A stretch of 64,000 nucleotides of DNA from assembly GCA_015059875.1 (NCBI GenBank), contig SUZQ01000002.1, positions 1 through 64,000 on the forward strand, read 5' to 3'. Made by a program: the position numbers and the translations under genes. Source of the stretch: Rikenellaceae bacterium. Its GTDB lineage: Bacteria > Bacteroidota > Bacteroidia > Bacteroidales > Rikenellaceae. Below are positions 39,126 to 48,026 of the stretch, piece after piece (positions within the stretch are counted from its first letter, which is position 1; each line of letters begins with the position of its first letter). The notes beneath the pieces are model-generated. The model saw nothing but the letters and a program-made list of their open reading frames with translations, was not told the DNA's origin and searched no databases.

Positions 39126-39143
39126 GCAAAGATAGGATAAAAA

Positions 39144-39172
39144 ATGCAAAATGCAAAATGCAAGATGCAAAT
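39144..39172. repeat. ATGCAAA heptamer array
   Basis: aaatgcaaaatgcaaaatgcaagatgcaaat. Confidence 0.8.
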
Positions 39173-39221
39173 TTTTTCGGTTTTTTGGTTTTCGGGGTAA
39201 CTTAAGGTGCGCTTTAGAGGA

Positions 39222-39620
39222 GAGAGGAGAGAGGAGTGAGTAGAGAGTAGTTTTTTAGACGATAGGCGAGAGAAACGGAAAACGGAAAACGGAAAACGGA
39301 AAACGGAAAACGGAGAACGGAGAACGGAAAACGGAAAGCGGAAAACTTTCAGCGCCTCCTTAAACTCCTTAAACTCCTTAAACTCCTTAAAAAAATTGCG
39401 CCGTGATGACGCTCGGAGTTCGGAAAACGGAAAACCTTTCCGCGCTCCCTAGAACCCCCAGTACCCCTAGAATCCCTAAAATCGCTGCGCCGTGACAAGG
39501 GTGGGAGTCCTCCATTACACATTACACCATTACACGGGTGCGCCCCCCTGTAATGGTGTAATGGTGTAATGGTGTAATGCGCGTAATGCCTGTAATGGTG
39601 TAATCACTGTAATGTGTAAT
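39222..39620. repeat. Composite STR mosaic, reverse orientation
   Basis: gagtagagagtag-ttttttagacgataggcgaga-(cggaaaa)n-(ttaaactcc)n-...gcgccgtgatgacgctcggagttc...-ctagaacccccagtacccctagaatccc-...gcgccgtgacaagggtgggagtcctcc-(attacacc)n. Confidence 0.92.
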
Positions 39621-39697
39621 TACCACTCCCCTACCAGTCCAAAGATAGAGAAACCGCACCCTCCGATGTGGAGCGCGTGGCTGTTATATATATATAA

Positions 39698-39802
39698 GGT
39701 AATAGTTACTTAATCAATACCGACGAGAAGCAGCGTGGAGTGTGGCAGAGCTTTGCGCACTTGGTACTCAATGGCGATGCGCCACCAATGCCTGCGAAGT
39801 AG
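39698..39802 (+). pseudogene. Possible C-terminal gene remnant
   Basis: GNSYLINTDEKQRGVWQSFAHLVLNGDAPPMPAK* preceded by an in-frame stop. Confidence 0.3.
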
Positions 39803-39843
39803 GTGTTTGTAGTTATATTTCCAGTATAAAATTCTCAATCCAA

Positions 39844-40006
39844 TTGGGAATTATATACTTTAATGTTGTAAAATCACTCGTCATTGCGAGGCTTGGCACA
39901 AGCCGTGGCAATCTCCTACATGCCCCAAAACAAGGAGATTCCCACAGTCGCTATGCTCCTTCGGAATGACGATTTGTTATACACGCCTAAAGTATATAAT
40001 TCCCAA
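39844..40006. mobile_element. MITE-like element with 19-bp perfect terminal inverted repeats enclosing a GTCATT...AATGAC palindrome
   Basis: TTGGGAATTATATACTTTA ... TAAAGTATATAATTCCCAA. Confidence 0.55.
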
Positions 40007-40164
40007 ATACAACAAGGGAGATTCTCACGGCTTCTACGAAGCCTCAGAATGACGATTTATTATAAATCACAACAATAACTATATAATTCCGATCCAATTT
40101 GCATCTGGTAGTAGTCGCCGTACGCATCCAAATAGGATGTTAAAGTAATTAACGGCCTACTCGC

Positions 40165-40636
40165 CATTACACCATTACACCATTACACCATTACAGGGGG
40201 GCGTACCCGTGTAATGGTGTAATATGTAATGGAGGACTCTGAGCGTCATCAAGGCGCAGGCGATTATAGGGGTTCTAGGGAGCGCGGAGAGTAAATTGAG
40301 AATTGAGAATTGAGAATTGAGAATTGAGAATTATCAATTCGGCTATTAGCCATTGGCCATTAGCCATTAGCTTTTTTTTGTTTTCCGAACTACTATCCTT
40401 GTCACGGCGCGGCGATTCTAGGGGTTCTAGGGATACTAGGGGTTCTAGGGAGCGCGGGAGGGTTTTCCGTTTTCCGAACTCCGAGCGTCATCACGGCGCA
40501 ATTTTTTTAAGGAGTTTAAGGAGTTTAAGGAGTTTAAGGAGTGCGCTGAAAGTTTTCCGCTTTCCGTTTTCCGTTTTCCGTTTCTCTCGCCTATCGTCTA
40601 AAAACTACTCACTACTCACTACTCACTACTCACTAA
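40165..40636. repeat. Composite STR mosaic, forward orientation (mirror of 39222-39620)
   Basis: (attacacc)n-...gaggactctgagcgtcatcaaggcgc...-(ctaggggtt)n-...-(aattgag)n-(attagcc)n-...-(aaggagttt)n-...-(ttttccg)n-tctctcgcctatcgtctaaaaa-(ctactca)n. Confidence 0.92.
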
Positions 40637-40716
40637 GAAAAAAGAGCGCTGTTTTACGCTACAATAAAATGTTAATAAATCTGCCATAAGGTCTTTTTTT
40701 TATAATAAAAAAAGAG

Positions 40717-40724
40717 TATCTTTG
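40717..40724 (+). promoter_or_regulatory. Bacteroidetes -7 box TATCTTTG upstream of mini-ORF
   Basis: tatctttg, 4 nt before ATG 40729. Confidence 0.65.
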
Positions 40725-40728
40725 CGCT

Positions 40729-40821
40729 ATGTTTTTGCAGTGTGTACATATCGCCAATGGTTGTGTGCAGCAGCGTCGAAAGTCGCAGCAGCAGATGTCG
40801 GGCGAGAGCGTGTGCAGATGA
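40729..40821 (+). CDS. Putative 30-aa leader peptide / small protein upstream of pur cluster
   Basis: ATG...TGA encodes MFLQCVHIANGCVQQRRKSQQQMSGESVCR; bounded by a promoter box and an intrinsic terminator. Confidence 0.5.
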   Translation: MFLQCVHIANGCVQQRRKSQQQMSGESVCR

Positions 40822-40857
40822 AAAGGCCACTACAAGGGATTGTAGCGGCCTTTTTGC
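40821..40857 (+). terminator. Intrinsic terminator / possible attenuator upstream of purE
   Basis: AAAAGGCCaCTACAA-ggga-TTGTAGcGGCCTTTTT. Confidence 0.8.
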
Positions 40858-41009
40858 TTTTCAACTGAAAAGCAAAGTATTGACATTACCCCCTAAATCC
40901 CCCATTGGAAATGTGGGACTTGTCGCAGAAACGAATTTCTGCTCCGAGTGCAGACAAGGAGGCAATACGGGATAGAGGGTTGCTGAATGGCAAAAATATA
41001 AATTGTCAT

Positions 41010-41066
41010 TAAATGCCATTAAGTGTGCATAGCGAACGAATGCCATTAAATGCCATTAAATGCCAT
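41010..41066. repeat. ATGCCATTAA 10-bp tandem repeat upstream of purE
   Basis: gaatgccattaaatgccattaaatgccatttt plus an upstream degenerate unit. Confidence 0.75.
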
Positions 41067-41135
41067 TTTGGTAAGTGCAGCAAAGAGCAACAACATAAAG
41101 GATAACGAATAACAAAACAATAAACTATTTACATT

Positions 41136-41615
41136 ATGAAGGTAGCAGTGGTTATGGGCTCGACAAGCGACTGGGATGTTATGAAGGCTGCTTGTGAAAC
41201 CCTTGAGGAGTTGGGAATCGAGTACGAGAAGCGTGTAATCAGCGCACACCGTACTCCAGATTTGATGTATGAGTTTGCCAAGTCGGCACGCGAGCGTGGC
41301 ATTGGTGCAATCATCGCGGGAGCAGGTGGTGCAGCGCATGTTGCAGGTGTTACGGCGGCGATGACTACAGTGCCTGTTATCGGAGTGCCTATCAAGACAT
41401 CGGCTCTCGGTGGATTGGATTCGTTGCTCTCGATTGTGCAGATGCCAGGTGGTATACCAGTAGCAACCACCGCAATCAATGGTGCAAAGAATGCAGCCCT
41501 TATCGCTGCGCAGATTTTCGCCCTCACAGACAAGGCTGTCGAGGAGAAGTTGCTCGCCTTCCGCGCAAAGCAAACAGCTACAGTTCTTGCAGCGGAGCTT
41601 CCAAATCTGAATTAA
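41136..41615 (+). CDS. purE: N5-carboxyaminoimidazole ribonucleotide mutase
   Basis: [53 protein letters not shown]. Confidence 0.96.
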   Translation: MKVAVVMGSTSDWDVMKAACETLEELGIEYEKRVISAHRTPDLMYEFAKSARERGIGAIIAGAGGAAHVAGVTAAMTTVPVIGVPIKTSALGGLDSLLSIVQMPGGIPVATTAINGAKNAALIAAQIFALTDKAVEEKLLAFRAKQTATVLAAELPNLN

Positions 41616-41616
41616 G

Positions 41617-41671
41617 AATTAAAAATTAAGAGTTAGCTAATGGCTAATGGCCAATGGCTAATAGCTAAAAG
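41617..41671. repeat. Heptamer STR (AATTAAG-like + GGCTAAT) between purE and purL
   Basis: attaagaattaaaaattaagagttagctaatggctaatggccaatggctaatagct. Confidence 0.8.
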
Positions 41672-41674
41672 AGT

Positions 41675-44600
41675 ATGAAAAATCACAGAATATTTGTCGA
41701 GAAGTACGCTCGCTTTCAGGTCGAGGCTGAGTCGCTCCGCAAGGAGTTGAATGAGAATTTGTCGCTCGCCATTGAGGAGTTGCGCGTACTCAATGTTTAC
41801 GATTTGTTCGGATTCAGCGACGAGCTTGTTGAGCGTTGTCGCTACTCCGTATTTGGTGAGATTGTTACCGACCTCGTTTCGGACGAGTGCGACTACGAGG
41901 GCAAAAAGTTCCTCGCTATCGAGTACCTGCCTGGTCAGTTCGACCAGCGCGCATCTTCGGCTGTAGATTGCGTTCACTTGTTGGAGCCTACGGCAGAGGT
42001 TAAGATTCGCTCGTCACGCCTCTACATCTTCGACGATGGCGTAAGCGAGGAGCAGATGGCGAAGATTCGTCACTACCTTATCAATGCCGTAGAGTCGCGC
42101 GAGAAGAATTTAACTATTTTGTCAGACTCCGAGCAGGCTGATATCAAGCCTGTACCCGTATTGGAGGGCTTTACCGATATGGGCGAGGAGGAGTTGGAGC
42201 CCTACTGCAAGGCGAATGGCTTGGCGATGAATGCCGACGACTTGCGATGTGTTGTGGAGTACTTCCGCAGCGAGCAGCGTAACCCTACACAGACTGAGTT
42301 GCGAATCCTCGACACCTACTGGAGTGACCACTGCCGTCACACCACCTTCACTACCGAGATTGAGGAGGTTAAGATTGACGAGTCGTTTATGCGAGCTGAG
42401 TTCGAGGAGGCTCTCTCGGAGTTCGGAATGATGCGCAAGGAGCTTGGTCGTGAGCAGAAGTCGTTGTGCTTGATGGAGCTTGCGACGATTGGTGCGCGTT
42501 ACCTTCGCAAGATAGGAAAACTCGACGATATGGAGGTTAGCGAGGAGAACAACGCTTGCTCTATCTTCGTGGATGTTGATATCGAGGGACAGAGCGAGAA
42601 GTGGCTCTTGCAGTTCAAGAACGAAACCCACAACCACCCTACCGAGATTGAGCCTTTCGGAGGAGCATCGACCTGCTTGGGAGGTGCTATTCGAGATCCA
42701 CTGTCGGGACGCGCTTATGTATATCAGGCAATGCGCGTAACGGGTGCGGGCGATATATATAAAGGTATAGACGAAACCCTTGAGGGCAAGTTGCCTCAGC
42801 GTATCATTTCGCGCAAGGCAGCTGCGGGCTATTCGAGCTATGGTAATCAGATAGGCTTGGCAACAACCCATGTGCGCGAGATATACCACGACGACTATGT
42901 GGCAAAGCGTTTGGAGGTGGGCGCAGTTGTCGGAGCTGTTAAGGCTTCGGATGTTCGCCGCGAGAGCCCTGCACCTGGCGATGTAGTTCTCCTCTTGGGA
43001 GGTCGTACGGGTCGTGACGGTATCGGTGGAGCAACTGGCTCGTCGAAGCAGCACACCACCGCTTCGTTGGAGGAGTGTGGCTCGGAGGTGCAGAAGGGAA
43101 ATGCCCCTGAGGAGCGCAAAATTCAGCACCTGTTCCGTCGTGGCGATGTAACGCGCCTGATTAAGAAGTCGAATGACTTTGGCGCAGGAGGTGTTTCGGT
43201 GGCGATTGGAGAGTTGACAGATGGATTGGATATCTACCTCGACAGAGTACCAGTAAAGTATAACGGATTGAACGCTACCGAGTTGGCTATTTCGGAGTCG
43301 CAGGAGCGTATGTCCGTAGTTGTCGAGAAAAAGGATGTAGAGGCTATGATAGCCCTCTGCCGTGAGGAGAATGTCGAGGTTACGCATGTGGCGGATGTTA
43401 CCGACACGCAGCGTATGCGTATGTTCTACAAGGGCGAGAAGGTTGCCGACCTGAAGCGTGAGTTTATCGACTCGGCAGGTGCAAAGCACTACACGAAGAT
43501 TACTCTCGGAGCAGTTTGCGAGTGCAACCCATTCCACAGAGAGGTTGCAGGCGCAACACTTCGCGAGAAGATGATAAATAATTTGCAGGATAAGAATGTT
43601 GTGTCGCAGCGAGGCTTGTGCGAGATGTTCGACTCGACTATCGGTCGCTCAACAGTGTTGATGCCATTCGGAGGTAAGACGCAGCGCACCGAGACACAGG
43701 TGTCGATGCAGACCTTGCCAGTACGCTACGGCAAGACCTCTACGGCGAGTGTTATGGCGTTTGGTTTCAACCCATATATCTCGGCTTGGTCGCCATATCA
43801 CGGTGCTGAGTACGCCGTAGTGGAGGCTTGTGCAAAGGTTGTCGCTTCGGGAGCATCGTACGAGAAGATGCGATTCTCTTATCAGGAGTACTTCGAGCGT
43901 ATGAGCGATGCTCGTTCGTGGGGCAAACCTATGTCGGCACTGCTCGGAACTATCCGTATGCAGAAGGAGTTTGGTCTGCCTTCAATTGGCGGTAAGGACT
44001 CGATGAGTGGAACATTCCAGAATATCAATGTGCCACCAACCTTGATAGCATTCGGTATCACAACACTCGATGCTCGCAAGGCTATAAGCCCTGAGTTTAA
44101 GACTTTGGGCAAATTCCTCTACCTCGTTAAGCATACTCCAAATGCGAACTATACACCAAATACCGAGGAGTTGAAGGCTAACTTCGCCTTTGTGACCGAG
44201 GAGATTGCAAAGGGTAATGTTGTTGCAGCCTACGCAATCGGCTTCGGTGGTGTGGCAGAGGCTGTTGCCAAGATGTCGTTCGGAAACGAGATTGGCGCGA
44301 AACTCACTTGTGACGAGGCTACCCTATTCGACTACTCGTATGGTTCGATTCTCGTTCAGACGGTTGAGCCGCTTGCATTCGAGAGTGCTGTTTTAGTGGG
44401 ACATACCACCGAAGAGAAGAGCATTGAGGTCTTGGGTGAGCAGTTCTCGTTGGAGGAGCTATACAAAGCAAATAGCGAGCGATTCGAGAAGGTCTACCCC
44501 GCAAAGGGCAAGTCGGGCGAGAAGTGCCGCGAGAGCAACTACACCGCCACTGCACCGCAATATAAGGGCGAGAAGGTTGAGAAGGTGCAGGTATATTTCC

Positions 44601-45379
44601 CTGTATTCCCTGGTACAAACTGCGACTACGATACAGCTCGTGCATTCGAGCGTGAGGGGGCAGAAACCCATATCGGAGTGTTCCGCAACCTTACTGCGGA
44701 GGATGTTCTGCACTCTATTGACGCAATGGCTGCGGCAATTGACAAGTGCCATATCCTCGTTTTGAGTGGAGGATTCTCGCTTGGAGATGAGCCTGATGGT
44801 AGCGGTAAGTTTATCGCAAGCGTACTCAATAACGCAACCGTAACAAAGGCTGTTCACGCCTTGATTGATCGCGGAGGATTGATTCTCGGTATCTGCAACG
44901 GATTCCAGGCTTTGGTTAAGTCGGGCTTGTTGCCATACGGTCGCTTGGGTATGATGACGAAGGAGTCGCCTACACTGTTCCACAACGATATTCATCGCCA
45001 TATCTCGCAGATTGTTTCGACTCGTGTCGGAACAACCGCATCGCCTTGGTTGTCATCGTTTGAGGTTGGCGACCTGCACTCTATCGCAGTGAGCCACGGC
45101 GAGGGTAAGTTTGTCGTGAGCGAGGAGATGGCAGAGGAGTTGTTTGCAAATGGTCAGGTGGCATTCCAGTATGCCGATATGGAGGGTAATGCTACTACCG
45201 ATGCACCACACAACCCTAACGGCTCGTCTTATGGTATCGAGGGAATCATCTCGCGCAACGGTCAGATTCTCGGCAAGATGGGACACACGGAGCGTTACGA
45301 TGACTGCCTGTTCAAGAATATCGCAGGCGAGAAGCGTCAGAATATATTTGCAAACGCAGTAGCGTACTTTAAAAACTGA
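41675..45379 (+). CDS. purL: Phosphoribosylformylglycinamidine synthase (large single-chain form)
   Basis: SDHCRHTTF, ETHNHPTEIEPFGGASTCLGGAIRD, SIGGKDSMSGTF, FPGTNCDYDTARAFEREGAETHI, GGFSLGDEPDGSGKF, GICNGFQALVKSGLLPYG. Confidence 0.97.
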   Translation: MKNHRIFVEKYARFQVEAESLRKELNENLSLAIEELRVLNVYDLFGFSDELVERCRYSVFGEIVTDLVSDECDYEGKKFLAIEYLPGQFDQRASSAVDCVHLLEPTAEVKIRSSRLYIFDDGVSEEQMAKIRHYLINAVESREKNLTILSDSEQADIKPVPVLEGFTDMGEEELEPYCKANGLAMNADDLRCVVEYFRSEQRNPTQTELRILDTYWSDHCRHTTFTTEIEEVKIDESFMRAEFEEALSEFGMMRKELGREQKSLCLMELATIGARYLRKIGKLDDMEVSEENNACSIFVDVDIEGQSEKWLLQFKNETHNHPTEIEPFGGASTCLGGAIRDPLSGRAYVYQAMRVTGAGDIYKGIDETLEGKLPQRIISRKAAAGYSSYGNQIGLATTHVREIYHDDYVAKRLEVGAVVGAVKASDVRRESPAPGDVVLLLGGRTGRDGIGGATGSSKQHTTASLEECGSEVQKGNAPEERKIQHLFRRGDVTRLIKKSNDFGAGGVSVAIGELTDGLDIYLDRVPVKYNGLNATELAISESQERMSVVVEKKDVEAMIALCREENVEVTHVADVTDTQRMRMFYKGEKVADLKREFIDSAGAKHYTKITLGAVCECNPFHREVAGATLREKMINNLQDKNVVSQRGLCEMFDSTIGRSTVLMPFGGKTQRTETQVSMQTLPVRYGKTSTASVMAFGFNPYISAWSPYHGAEYAVVEACAKVVASGASYEKMRFSYQEYFERMSDARSWGKPMSALLGTIRMQKEFGLPSIGGKDSMSGTFQNINVPPTLIAFGITTLDARKAISPEFKTLGKFLYLVKHTPNANYTPNTEELKANFAFVTEEIAKGNVVAAYAIGFGGVAEAVAKMSFGNEIGAKLTCDEATLFDYSYGSILVQTVEPLAFESAVLVGHTTEEKSIEVLGEQFSLEELYKANSERFEKVYPAKGKSGEKCRESNYTATAPQYKGEKVEKVQVYFPVFPGTNCDYDTARAFEREGAETHIGVFRNLTAEDVLHSIDAMAAAIDKCHILVLSGGFSLGDEPDGSGKFIASVLNNATVTKAVHALIDRGGLILGICNGFQALVKSGLLPYGRLGMMTKESPTLFHNDIHRHISQIVSTRVGTTASPWLSSFEVGDLHSIAVSHGEGKFVVSEEMAEELFANGQVAFQYADMEGNATTDAPHNPNGSSYGIEGIISRNGQILGKMGHTERYDDCLFKNIAGEKRQNIFANAVAYFKN

Positions 45380-45473
45380 AAACTGAAAACGGAGAACTGA
45401 AAACTGAATTATAGGAAAAGGGTTTAGCGGAAAATAGAAGTTTTCCGTTTTCCGCTTTCCGTTTTCCGCTAAA
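45376..45473. repeat. GAAAACT/CGGAAAA-type heptamer inverted arms between purL and purF
   Basis: aaactgaaaactgaaaacggagaactgaaaactg...agttttccgttttccgctttccgttttccgct. Confidence 0.85.
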
Positions 45474-45483
45474 AATATTTTTT

Positions 45484-46854
45484 ATGAGTGTTTTAGCAGT
45501 TTATAATGTTGAGCATGCCTCGTCGTTAGTCTACTATGGTCTGCATTCGATGCAGCATCGCGGACAGGAGGGCTGTGGAATGGTTAGTGTAGGTGAGGAT
45601 GGCATTATGCATCGTCATCGCGGATATGGACTCGTGCAGGAGGTCTTTAACGAAACACAACTTCAGAAGTTAGAGGGAACGATGTGCTTGGGACATGTTC
45701 TCTATACCACCGCAAATGGTCGTAGCATCGATAATATCGAGCCGTTGTCGTTTCTTCACAATACAGGCTCGTTTGCGATTGCGCACAATGGTAATATCGT
45801 AAATGCCAAGCAGATACGCGACTACTTGGAGGGTAATGGAAGCCTCTTCCACTCGAATACAAATGCCGAGTTGTTGGCGCATCTTATCAAGAAGGAGGCT
45901 GACGAGCCACGCATCTTTACGATTATGGAGGCGTTGGACTTCTTGGAGGGTTCGTTTGCCTTTGTGATTATGACGCAGAATCGACTCTATGCCTGCCGCG
46001 ATAAGTATGGCATTCGCCCATTGGCGATTGGCAAGTTGGGCAATGGCTATGTTGTATCGAGCGAAACTTGTGCTTTCGATGTTATGGGTGCAACTTTCTT
46101 GCGCGATGTTGAGCCAGGCGAGATTGTAACTATTGATGATAAGGGTTTGCGTAGTCGCAAGTATGCTCTGAATTGTGAGCATAATATGTGTGCTATGGAG
46201 TATATCTACTTTGCTCGTCCCGATAGCGATATCGATGGCTGCAATGTACACGCCTTCCGTAAGGAGTCAGGTCGTCGTCTGTGGCGCGAAGCACCTTGTG
46301 AGGCTGATATCGTAGTCGGAGTACCCGACTCTTCGTTGTCGGCCGCTATGGGATATGCCGAGGAGAGTGGTATCCCATACGAAATGGGACTTATCAAGAA
46401 TAAGTATATTGGTCGTACCTTCATCCAGCCATCGCAGGCATTACGCGAGAAGGGCGTGAAGATGAAGCTGTCGGCTATTCGTTCGATTGTAGAGGGTAAG
46501 CGTATTGCGCTGATTGATGACTCGATAGTTCGCGGAACAACCTCAAAACGCATCGTAACAATGCTTCGCGAAGCTGGTGCTACTGAGGTGCATGTGCGAA
46601 TTGTTAGCCCTACGATGACGCATCCGTGCTGCTATGGTGTGGATACAACCACGCTCGACGAGCTGATTAGTGCAAAGCATAGCGTCGAGGAGACTTGTAA
46701 GATTATTGGTGCAGACTCGTTGGCATTTATGTCTGTGGAGGAGTGTTTGGCTTCGTCGAACGGCAAGTGCAAGAAGATGTGCTTCGCCTGCTTCGATGGC
46801 AAGTACCCTACCCCTATGACACACGATATTTCGGAAATTAACAAGAAAAAATAG
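45484..46854 (+). CDS. purF: Amidophosphoribosyltransferase family protein
   Basis: [61 protein letters not shown]. Confidence 0.93.
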   Translation: MSVLAVYNVEHASSLVYYGLHSMQHRGQEGCGMVSVGEDGIMHRHRGYGLVQEVFNETQLQKLEGTMCLGHVLYTTANGRSIDNIEPLSFLHNTGSFAIAHNGNIVNAKQIRDYLEGNGSLFHSNTNAELLAHLIKKEADEPRIFTIMEALDFLEGSFAFVIMTQNRLYACRDKYGIRPLAIGKLGNGYVVSSETCAFDVMGATFLRDVEPGEIVTIDDKGLRSRKYALNCEHNMCAMEYIYFARPDSDIDGCNVHAFRKESGRRLWREAPCEADIVVGVPDSSLSAAMGYAEESGIPYEMGLIKNKYIGRTFIQPSQALREKGVKMKLSAIRSIVEGKRIALIDDSIVRGTTSKRIVTMLREAGATEVHVRIVSPTMTHPCCYGVDTTTLDELISAKHSVEETCKIIGADSLAFMSVEECLASSNGKCKKMCFACFDGKYPTPMTHDISEINKKK

Positions 46855-46862
46855 ATACGATT

Positions 46863-47888
46863 ATGGCAGTAAATTACGAGAAAGCAGGTGTGAATCTTGA
46901 GGCAGGTTACGAGGTTGTACGCCGAATCAAACAGCATGTGGCATCGACCAATCGCTTGGGTACGATGGGTAATATCGGAGCATTCGGTGGAATGTTCGAC
47001 CTTGCAGCTCTCAATGTCAAAGAGCCTGTATTGGTTAGTGGAACCGATGGCGTAGGTACAAAGTTGAAGTTGGCGTTCGCAATGGATAAGCACGACACTA
47101 TAGGTATCGATGCTGTTGCTATGTGCGTGAACGATGTCTTGGCACAGGGCGCAGAGCCTTTGTTTTTCCTCGACTATGTAGCACTCGGTCACAATATCCC
47201 TGCAAAGGTTGAGGCTATCGTAGCAGGCGTTGCTGAGGGTTGCCGTCAGGCTGGTTGCGCATTGATTGGAGGCGAGACTGCCGAGATGCCTGGAATGTAC
47301 GAGGATGGCGAGTACGATATCGCAGGCTTCACTTGCGGTGTTGTTGAGAAGTCGCAACTTATTGATGGTTCGAAGGTTAAGGTTGGCGATGTGTTAATTG
47401 GTATCGCTTCGAGTGGAGTTCACTCTAATGGTTTCTCGCTTGTTCGTAAAGTGTTGGCAGACAACAACCTCGATTTGAACGCAAAGTATGAGGAGTTGGG
47501 TGATCGCACTTTGGGTGAGGCGTTACTCTGCCCTACTCGCATCTATGTAAAGCAGGTATTGGAGGTTGTTCGCAATTGCGATGTTCACGGTATCTGCCAC
47601 ATCACGGGTGGAGGTTTCGACGAGAATATTCCACGCATCCTGCACGATGGTCAGGGCTTGCATATCAACGAGGGCTCGTGGGAGATTTTGGGCGTCTTTA
47701 AGTTGCTCGAAAAGTATGGCAATATCCCTCACCGCGAGATGTTCAACATCTTCAATATGGGTGTAGGAATGGTTATCGCACTCGACGAGAGCGAGGCTCA
47801 GAAGGCACTCGACATTTTGGCTGCCGCAGGCGAGAAGGCTTCGATTATTGGTCGCGTAACCGACACCGAAGGCGTAGTAATTGAATAA
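46863..47888 (+). CDS. purM: Phosphoribosylformylglycinamidine cyclo-ligase
   Basis: [74 protein letters not shown]. Confidence 0.96.
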   Translation: MAVNYEKAGVNLEAGYEVVRRIKQHVASTNRLGTMGNIGAFGGMFDLAALNVKEPVLVSGTDGVGTKLKLAFAMDKHDTIGIDAVAMCVNDVLAQGAEPLFFLDYVALGHNIPAKVEAIVAGVAEGCRQAGCALIGGETAEMPGMYEDGEYDIAGFTCGVVEKSQLIDGSKVKVGDVLIGIASSGVHSNGFSLVRKVLADNNLDLNAKYEELGDRTLGEALLCPTRIYVKQVLEVVRNCDVHGICHITGGGFDENIPRILHDGQGLHINEGSWEILGVFKLLEKYGNIPHREMFNIFNMGVGMVIALDESEAQKALDILAAAGEKASIIGRVTDTEGVVIE

Positions 47889-47889
47889 T

Positions 47890-48000
47890 TAGTAGAGAGT
47901 AGAGAGTAGAGAGTAGTGAGTAGTTAAAATAATTCTCAATTCTCAATTCTCAATTCTCAATTTAGCCAATGGCTAATGGCTAATGGCTAATGGCTAACAG
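47890..48000. repeat. Three adjacent heptamer arrays (AGAGTAG, ATTCTCA, GGCTAAT) between purM and purH
   Basis: agtagagagtagagagtagagagtagtgagtag-ttaaaata-attctcaattctcaattctcaattctcaattt-agccaatggctaatggctaatggctaatggctaac. Confidence 0.92.
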
Positions 48001-48026
48001 CAAGAATAATAATAAAAGGTATAGAT

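Noticed and set aside
39222-40640. Possible CRISPR array
   Set aside because: Units are 7-9 bp with no unique spacers and no cas genes; tandem repeats, not CRISPR.
39222-40640. Insertion sequence or integron
   Set aside because: No transposase or integrase ORF anywhere in the window; only a MITE-like sub-element has TIRs.
40717-41135. Known purine or ZTP riboswitch upstream of purE
   Set aside because: I could not find the conserved core motifs of either class; mini-ORF plus terminator explains the region better.
42122-43537. 471-aa minus-strand ORF
   Set aside because: Antisense to purL.
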